Source: Acuticoccus sp039034015
GTDB lineage: Bacteria; Pseudomonadota; Alphaproteobacteria; Rhizobiales; Amorphaceae
Length of the DNA: 64,000 nt
Assembly: GCA_039034015.1 (NCBI GenBank)
Contig: JBCCBM010000019.1
Location: 8,996-72,995 of the forward strand
Direction: 5' to 3'
A model generated the notes under the pieces. That model worked only from the letters and a program-made list of their open reading frames with translations. It did no database searches and had not been told where the DNA came from. Below, in pieces: positions 59,027 to 64,000 of this stretch (position 1 is its first letter; each line of letters opens with the position of its first letter). A program made the position numbers and the translations under genes.

Positions 59027-60742
59027 GTGGCCACGCAACCCATGACCGCCAAAATCATGAAGAGCGCCCGCGGCGCGCTGATCGCCATCGGCGTGTTCTC
59101 GTTCCTCATCAACATGCTCATGCTGACGGGCCCCGTCTACATGTTGCAAATTTACGATCGGGTTCTCGCCTCAGGCTCCATCCCCACCCTTTTGGCGCTC
59201 TCCTTCATCGTCCTGGCGCTTTACGCGTTCATGGCCGTGCTCGACCTCATCCGCCAGCGCATCCTCATCCGCGTTGGCCACAAGTTTGACGATGATATGG
59301 GCGACACGGCCTTCTCCGCCTACGTCGACGCGCCCATGAAGCTCGGCCCCAACGGTGCCCAGGCCCAGCCCATCCGCGATGTGGACCAGCTGCGCCAATT
59401 CTTCGCCTCCCCCGGCATCACCGCCATTTTCGACATGCCGTGGATGCCGCTTTATCTGGGCGTCGTCTTCATGGTGCACCCTTATTTGGGGCTGCTGGCC
59501 ACCGTCGGCGCGCTGATCCTGCTGGCGATTGCCATCATCACCGACCGAACGGCGCGCAAGGCCGTTGCCCAATCGGGCGAACTCTCCAACAAACGGTCGA
59601 TGTTTGCCGATGCCTCCCGCCGCAACGCAGAAGTCGTGCGCGGGATGGGGATGCTCACCGGCATCGGCTCGGTCTGGTCGAGCCTCAACAAGAGCTTTTT
59701 GCGCGCCAACGCCCGCGCGGCCGAAATTGTGTCCACCTCCTCGGTGCTCACAAAGGTGTTTCGCCTCTTCCTGCAATCGGCGGTGCTTGGCCTTGGTGCC
59801 TACCTTGCGGTCCAACAAATCATCTCGCCCGGCGCGATGATTGCCGCCTCCATCATCATGAGCCGCGCGCTCCAACCCATCGAGGCCGCCGTCTCCAACT
59901 GGCGGCAGTTTCTGGCCTCTCGCCAGGCCTACAAACGCCTCAACGCCACCCTCACCGCCACAGAGGACGAGGACCGCATGGCGCTCCCCACCCCCCAGGC
60001 GGAAATGGCGGCCGATGGGGTCGCCGTCGTCCCGCCCGGGAGCCGCACGCCCATCATCATGGACGTTCGCTTCAAGGTCCCGGCAGGCAATGCGCTCGGC
60101 GTCATCGGCCGCTCGGGCTCGGGCAAATCAACCCTTGCCCGCGCACTGGTCGGCGTGTGGCCGCTTGCGCGCGGCGCCGTCACCCTCGACGGGGCGCCGA
60201 TCGCCCAATTCCGCCCCGAGGAGCTTGGCCGGCACATCGGCTACCTCCCCCAAGACGTTGAACTTTTCCAGGGCACCGTCGCCGACAACATCGCCCGCTT
60301 CGACCCAGACTTTCAGCCCGACGACGTGGTGGAGGCCGCCAAGGCCGCCGGCGTCCACGAGCTGATCCTGGGTCTTTCCGACGGCTACAACACACCGATC
60401 GGCGAAGGGGGCGCCTCCCTCTCCGGCGGCCAGCGACAGCGCGTGGCCCTTGCCCGCGCGCTCTACGGCAAACCCTTCCTGGTCGTCCTCGATGAGCCGA
60501 ACTCCAACCTTGATGCGGAGGGCGATCAGGCGCTTGCCAACGCGGTCAAATCCGTGCGCGATCGGGGCGGCGTTGCGGTGGTGATTGCCCACCGCCCGTC
60601 GGCCGTCGCAAGCGTTGACCTGTTGTTGATGATGGAAAACGGCCGCGTGCGCGAATTTGGCAAGCGCGACGAGGTGATGGCCAAAGTCACCCGGCCAAAA
60701 CCCGACATGCGCGTTGTGCCCAACCCTGAAGCGGCCGAGTAA
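59027..60742 (+). CDS. Type I secretion ABC transporter (PrtD/LapB-like ATPase-permease)
   Basis: The 571-residue protein has a six-segment exporter domain (FSFLINMLMLTGPVYMLQIYDRVLASGS, a signature of T1SS ABC exporters; DMPWMPLYLGVVF). The nucleotide-binding domain has Walker A GRSGSGKST, Q-loop LPQDVELFQGTV, signature LSGGQRQRVALARAL and Walker B FLVVLDEPNSNLD. No C39 peptidase domain is present, so its substrate keeps a C-terminal signal. GTG 59027 or ATG 59042 are possible starts. It is followed by HlyD- and TolC-type genes. Confidence 0.92.
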   Translation: MATQPMTAKIMKSARGALIAIGVFSFLINMLMLTGPVYMLQIYDRVLASGSIPTLLALSFIVLALYAFMAVLDLIRQRILIRVGHKFDDDMGDTAFSAYVDAPMKLGPNGAQAQPIRDVDQLRQFFASPGITAIFDMPWMPLYLGVVFMVHPYLGLLATVGALILLAIAIITDRTARKAVAQSGELSNKRSMFADASRRNAEVVRGMGMLTGIGSVWSSLNKSFLRANARAAEIVSTSSVLTKVFRLFLQSAVLGLGAYLAVQQIISPGAMIAASIIMSRALQPIEAAVSNWRQFLASRQAYKRLNATLTATEDEDRMALPTPQAEMAADGVAVVPPGSRTPIIMDVRFKVPAGNALGVIGRSGSGKSTLARALVGVWPLARGAVTLDGAPIAQFRPEELGRHIGYLPQDVELFQGTVADNIARFDPDFQPDDVVEAAKAAGVHELILGLSDGYNTPIGEGGASLSGGQRQRVALARALYGKPFLVVLDEPNSNLDAEGDQALANAVKSVRDRGGVAVVIAHRPSAVASVDLLLMMENGRVREFGKRDEVMAKVTRPKPDMRVVPNPEAAE

Positions 60743-60748
60743 ACCCAA

Positions 60749-62077
60749 ATGAGCCAAGACAGCATCGACGACGACGCCCCGATCTTCAAAACCTCCATGA
60801 AGCGCTACGTCCAGATTGGGACGGCGGCGGCGCTCGCGCTCGTGGTGGGCTTTGGCGGCTGGGCGGCGATGGCCAACATTTCGGGCGCTGTTGTCGCGAC
60901 CGGCGTTGTGGCGGTCGGGAGCCGGGTCAAAGAGGTGCAGCACCGGGAGGGCGGCATTGTGGCGCGCATCCTGGTGGACGATGGCGACCGTGTGGAAGCC
61001 GGCGCCCTCCTCTTAGAACTTGACGACACGCAAACCCGCGCCGCGCGCGACCTTGTGGGCGGCCAACTCACCGCCTACCGCGCGCGCATGGACCGCCTTG
61101 CCGCCGAGCGCGACAACAAAGACGCCATCGCCTTCCGAAAATCCCTTCTCGACGACGCCGCTGACGACCCAGCGCTCGCCGAGATCCTGACCAGCCAGCG
61201 CGGCACCTTTGCCGCCCGCCGCGCGACGGTGGAGGGCCAAACCACCCAATACCGCGAGCAGCTCACCCAGCTTGATGAGCAAATCCGCGGCCTCACCGTC
61301 CAACAAGAGGCGAAAAAGCGCGAGATCGAGCTGGTGCGCGATGAACTCGCCGACCTTCGCGAGCTCCTGCGGCGCGATCTCGTCCCCCGCTCCCGCGTGG
61401 TGGCGCGCGAACGGGAGGCCACCCGCCTTGATGGCGAGGATGGTGACCTCACCGCCCGCATCGCCACCGCACGCGGCCGCATTGCGGAGATCAACGTCCA
61501 AATCCTGCAGGTGGAAAAGGAATTCCAGCGCCAGGTTCTGGACGATATCGAGCGCTTGCAAACCGAAATCGCCACCCTTGCGGAGCGCACCGTTGCCGCC
61601 GACGATGAACTTTCGCGTGTTGACATCCGCGCCCCCGAGGCCGGCGTCATCCACGACCTTGCCATCAACACGGTTGGCGGCGTCATCGCCCCCGGCGCCA
61701 CCATTCTCAAGATTGTGCCCGATGCGGACGAACTCATTGTGGAGGCGCAGGTGGCGCCCATCAACGTCGATGAGATCAAAGACGGCCAGGCGGCGGACGT
61801 GATGTTTTCTGGCCTCCCGATGCGCGACACGCCGCGCCTCCAAGCAACCGTCAAAACCGTGTCGCCCGAAACCACGCGGGACGAGCGCACAGGGGTCGAC
61901 TTCTTCACGGTGCGCATTGCACTCCCCGAAAGTGAGCTTCGCCGCATGGGGGATAATGTTGCGCTGGTGCCGGGGATGCCAGCCGAAGTCTTCATCCGCA
62001 CGCGGGACCGCACGGTGTTGAGCTACCTCATCGAGCCGTTGCTGGACGCGGCCAACGTTGCCTTCCGCGAGGGATGA
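60749..62077 (+). CDS. HlyD-family type I secretion membrane fusion protein
   Basis: The 442-residue adaptor has one N-terminal membrane segment (about 23-42), a lipoyl/barrel half near VVAVGSRVKEVQHREGGIVARILVDDGDRV, a long coiled-coil hairpin (about 130-290) and the C-terminal block DIRAPEAGVIHDLAINTVGGVI with GMPAEVFIRT. This is the PrtE/HlyD layout. It begins 6 nt after the ABC gene and bridges it to the TolC-type protein. Confidence 0.93.
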   Translation: MSQDSIDDDAPIFKTSMKRYVQIGTAAALALVVGFGGWAAMANISGAVVATGVVAVGSRVKEVQHREGGIVARILVDDGDRVEAGALLLELDDTQTRAARDLVGGQLTAYRARMDRLAAERDNKDAIAFRKSLLDDAADDPALAEILTSQRGTFAARRATVEGQTTQYREQLTQLDEQIRGLTVQQEAKKREIELVRDELADLRELLRRDLVPRSRVVAREREATRLDGEDGDLTARIATARGRIAEINVQILQVEKEFQRQVLDDIERLQTEIATLAERTVAADDELSRVDIRAPEAGVIHDLAINTVGGVIAPGATILKIVPDADELIVEAQVAPINVDEIKDGQAADVMFSGLPMRDTPRLQATVKTVSPETTRDERTGVDFFTVRIALPESELRRMGDNVALVPGMPAEVFIRTRDRTVLSYLIEPLLDAANVAFREG

Positions 62078-62155
62078 TCTGTTCAAGGCGCCACACGCTT
62101 AAGGGCTGATTAACCACGATCATTCACCCATGGACGCGTTCCAAAGGACGCCTCC

Positions 62156-63811
62156 ATGCGCCGCATCGCCCTCGTGTTGCCACTTCTCGCCGCCGCGTGC
62201 ACCCAGCACGCCGCAGCGCCGACGTCGACCGGTGCCGCCTTCATGGACCGCGCGACGCGGGTTGACCTCCAAACCGCCGACGCCGCGCTCTTCCTCCAAT
62301 CAAGCCACACCGGCTACATCGAAGCGCCCCCTGCCCACCACGCGCCCGCCGCCACGGTGCGCGCCGCCCCCCGCCGCGCCCGGCCCGAGATGGGCGACCG
62401 CGGCCCAGGCGGCTCAATCTTTGCCGCCCACCGCCCGCGCGCGCCCGAACCCGTGCCGCAAATCACGGTGCGCCCCGTCAACGTCCGCCCCGCCGCCGGC
62501 ACCCTCCGCGGCGCCTTCGAGGAGGCGTACGAGAGCAACCCGACGCTCAACCAAGCGCGGGCGAACCTGCGTGCCGCGGACGAAAACATTGCCATTGCAA
62601 AGTCCGGCAACCGGCCGACCATCACCGCAAACTTTGAAACCGGTGTCCAACACGTGCGGGAGGTGAACACGCTCACCTCCACCGGCGTTGACGGCAACCC
62701 CATCGAAAACCGCACGCCCACCCAGGTGGCGCTCAGCGTCTCCCAACCCCTCTTCCGCGGCTTTCGCACCCGCAACGCCACCCGCCAGGCCGAGGCCAAC
62801 GTGCGCGCCGAGCGCGAGCGCGTCCGCGCCACCGAGCAGGACGTGTTTTTGAACACCGCCATCGCGTTCGTGGATGTGCGCCGCTTCACCGCCTCCAGCG
62901 GCTTCCGCCGCCAGGAGGTGGCGTTCCTCCAGGAGCAATTGTCGGCCGCCAGAGCCCGCCAAGAGTTCGGCGAAGGCACCCGCACCGACATTGACCAGGC
63001 CGACGCGCGCCTTGCTGAATCCCGCGCCACCCTCGCCGCCGACCTTTCCAGCCTTGCCCAAGCCAAGGCCCGCTTTCAGGAATTGACGGGCGCGGAAGCC
63101 GTGAACCTCACCCGCGACATCGACGTCGTGCGCCTCTTGCCCGAAAACCTTGGCGAGGCGCTGCGGGTGGGCGCTTCCCAAAACCCCAACATCCACCTTG
63201 CGATCCACGAGGTGGACGCGGCTCAATTCAACGTCAAAACCCTGGAGGGCGAGGCGCTCCCCACCGTGACGCTGAACGGCAACGTCCAGACCGATATCGA
63301 CATCAGCGATGCGGACCGCGTGGAATCGGCCGAAGTCAGCCTCGTCGTCGCCGTCCCTATCTATCAGGCAGGCCGCGTCTCCGCGCAGGTGCGCCAGGCG
63401 AAGGAGCAGCTGGGCGGCGCGCGCATTGCTGTCGACGCGGCGCGGGACGGTGTGCGCTCCGATCTTGCAAGCGCCTGGGCCACCTATCAGGCCGCGCTCG
63501 ACACCATTTCGGCCGCCAACCGGTCCGTCGCCGCCGCCCGCCGCGCGGTGGAGGGCATTTTGGAAGAGCTGCGCGTTGGCCAGCGCACCACGGTTGATGT
63601 GCTCAATGCGCAGGCCGACCTCATCCGCGCCGAAATCACCCGCGTGGAGGGCATTCGCCAGCGGGACGGGGCCGCCTTCGTCATCCTGCGCAACATGGGG
63701 ACGCTCGACATCGCCACCATCGGCCTTTCGGTCAAAGCCTACGACCCCACCACGCACTATGTGGCAACGCGCGATCGCTGGATCGGCATGCGCACCCCCG
63801 ACGGCCGCTGA
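62156..63811 (+). CDS. TolC-family outer membrane efflux/secretion protein
   Basis: The 551-residue protein has a leader with lipobox-like LPLLAAAC, then about 100 residues of low-complexity Ala/Pro/Arg-rich text. The TolC repeat domain follows (GTLRGAFEEAYESNPTLNQARANLRAADENIAIAKS region; ETGVQHVREVN; SVSQPLFRGFRTRNATRQAEANV; VVAVPIYQAGRVSAQVRQAKE). It forms the outer membrane channel of the T1SS. The N-terminal extension is longer than in typical TolC. It is 78 nt behind the adaptor gene. Confidence 0.92.
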   Translation: MRRIALVLPLLAAACTQHAAAPTSTGAAFMDRATRVDLQTADAALFLQSSHTGYIEAPPAHHAPAATVRAAPRRARPEMGDRGPGGSIFAAHRPRAPEPVPQITVRPVNVRPAAGTLRGAFEEAYESNPTLNQARANLRAADENIAIAKSGNRPTITANFETGVQHVREVNTLTSTGVDGNPIENRTPTQVALSVSQPLFRGFRTRNATRQAEANVRAERERVRATEQDVFLNTAIAFVDVRRFTASSGFRRQEVAFLQEQLSAARARQEFGEGTRTDIDQADARLAESRATLAADLSSLAQAKARFQELTGAEAVNLTRDIDVVRLLPENLGEALRVGASQNPNIHLAIHEVDAAQFNVKTLEGEALPTVTLNGNVQTDIDISDADRVESAEVSLVVAVPIYQAGRVSAQVRQAKEQLGGARIAVDAARDGVRSDLASAWATYQAALDTISAANRSVAAARRAVEGILEELRVGQRTTVDVLNAQADLIRAEITRVEGIRQRDGAAFVILRNMGTLDIATIGLSVKAYDPTTHYVATRDRWIGMRTPDGR

Positions 63812-63825
63812 CCGCGCCTATCGGA

Positions 63826-64000
63826 TCAGCCCCCAATGGGCCAAAGCGCGGCCGTCCGCGGGAAGAAACGGTCGCCGAGCAGGCGCCGGTCGAGCCCAAG
63901 ATGGTCAGCCAGGATGCCCTTTAAGACGGCGCGAAGGTCGGTGGTGGGGCGAAGGTCCCGGCCCTCATGGAGCTCGCGCTCCGCAAGGCCCGGCATGCGC
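63826..64000 (-). CDS. C-terminal end of a DUF1501 family protein (partial)
   Basis: The reverse frame is open from the window edge to TGA at 63826-63828. The last residues read LHEGRDLRPTTDLRAVLKGI, then a DHLGLD segment and a RFFPRTAALWPIGG end. This is the characteristic tail of DUF1501 proteins, which often carry a Tat signal and are paired with DUF1800 proteins. The remainder lies outside the window. Its stop is 14 nt from the convergent tolC-type stop. Confidence 0.75.
   Translation of the reverse strand, partial: RMPGLAERELHEGRDLRPTTDLRAVLKGILADHLGLDRRLLGDRFFPRTAALWPIGG

Noticed and set aside
1..64000. rRNA, tRNA, CRISPR, integrase, prophage genes
   Set aside because: Looked for by eye on both strands; nothing with a convincing cloverleaf, rRNA core sequence or mobile-element protein was found.

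Overview
The window looks like a chromosomal segment of a high-GC alphaproteobacterium, probably Hyphomicrobiales (Rhizobiales), perhaps marine. The reasons are the very high GC third positions, dense packing with 1-4 nt start/stop overlaps and convergent stop codons, the MaeB-type malic enzyme fused to phosphotransacetylase, the many sugar ABC transporters with LacI regulators, the crtY/crtW/crtZ carotenoid genes, and a mosaic palindromic element of the type common in rhizobial intergenic regions. No rRNA, tRNA, CRISPR array, transposase or phage gene was seen. Only the AT-richer left edge, with a short sulfotransferase fragment, looks foreign.

Layout. (1) 0.6-14.6 kb is a sugar-acid catabolism and uptake island. 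It holds an SDR, two other NAD(P) dehydrogenase types and an L-idonate 5-dehydrogenase-like enzyme, three LacI/GntR-like regulators, GTTAC-N2-GTAAC-type operators, and two complete ribose-class ABC transporters. The second transporter has a LuxP-like binding protein. (2) 14.6-21.2 kb is a maltose-class (CUT1) ABC transporter with a b561-like membrane protein, an SMP-30 lactonase and a GlcG/HbpS protein. (3) 21.3-31.1 kb is the most unusual locus. It has an RsbW-like kinase, a STAS protein and a PP2C (RsbU/SpoIIE-type) phosphatase. Between them lie an orphan ABC-type binding protein and two mirrored pairs of membrane sensors, and in each pair one sensor is fused to an MFS-like bundle. (4) 31.1-31.35 kb is a cluster of four long hairpins. 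(5) 31.35-36.45 kb holds galB/galC/galD-like genes of 4-oxalomesaconate metabolism with an MGMT gene embedded, then TauE and MmgE/PrpD genes.

(6) 36.44-38.22 kb is a tandem array of six degenerate copies of the 3' end of the adjacent amidase gene (38.2-39.6 kb). (7) 40.1-50.3 kb holds a small ORF with a LysR gene, crtZ/crtW/crtY, dapB-DUF1330-mutS, maeB and a DUF2306 protein. (8) 50.3-57.5 kb is a De Ley-Doudoroff-type (2-keto-3-deoxy-galactonate) pathway: an IlvD/Edd dehydratase, DgoK, DgoA, a PfkB kinase and a class III aminotransferase. It is interrupted by an unknown small acidic protein gene and a four-unit 30-bp repeat. (9) 57.6-63.8 kb holds a KpsS-like capsule enzyme and a complete type I secretion system (ABC, HlyD, TolC). 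The C-terminal end of a DUF1501 protein follows at the right edge.

How the parts fit: the left 21 kb takes up and oxidises sugars or sugar acids under LacI control; the 50-57 kb block feeds aldonates to pyruvate and a triose phosphate; the gal genes complete an aromatic ring-cleavage route. The partner-switching locus probably converts an extracytoplasmic signal into release of a regulator encoded elsewhere. All assignments were made by reading motifs by eye, without database searches.
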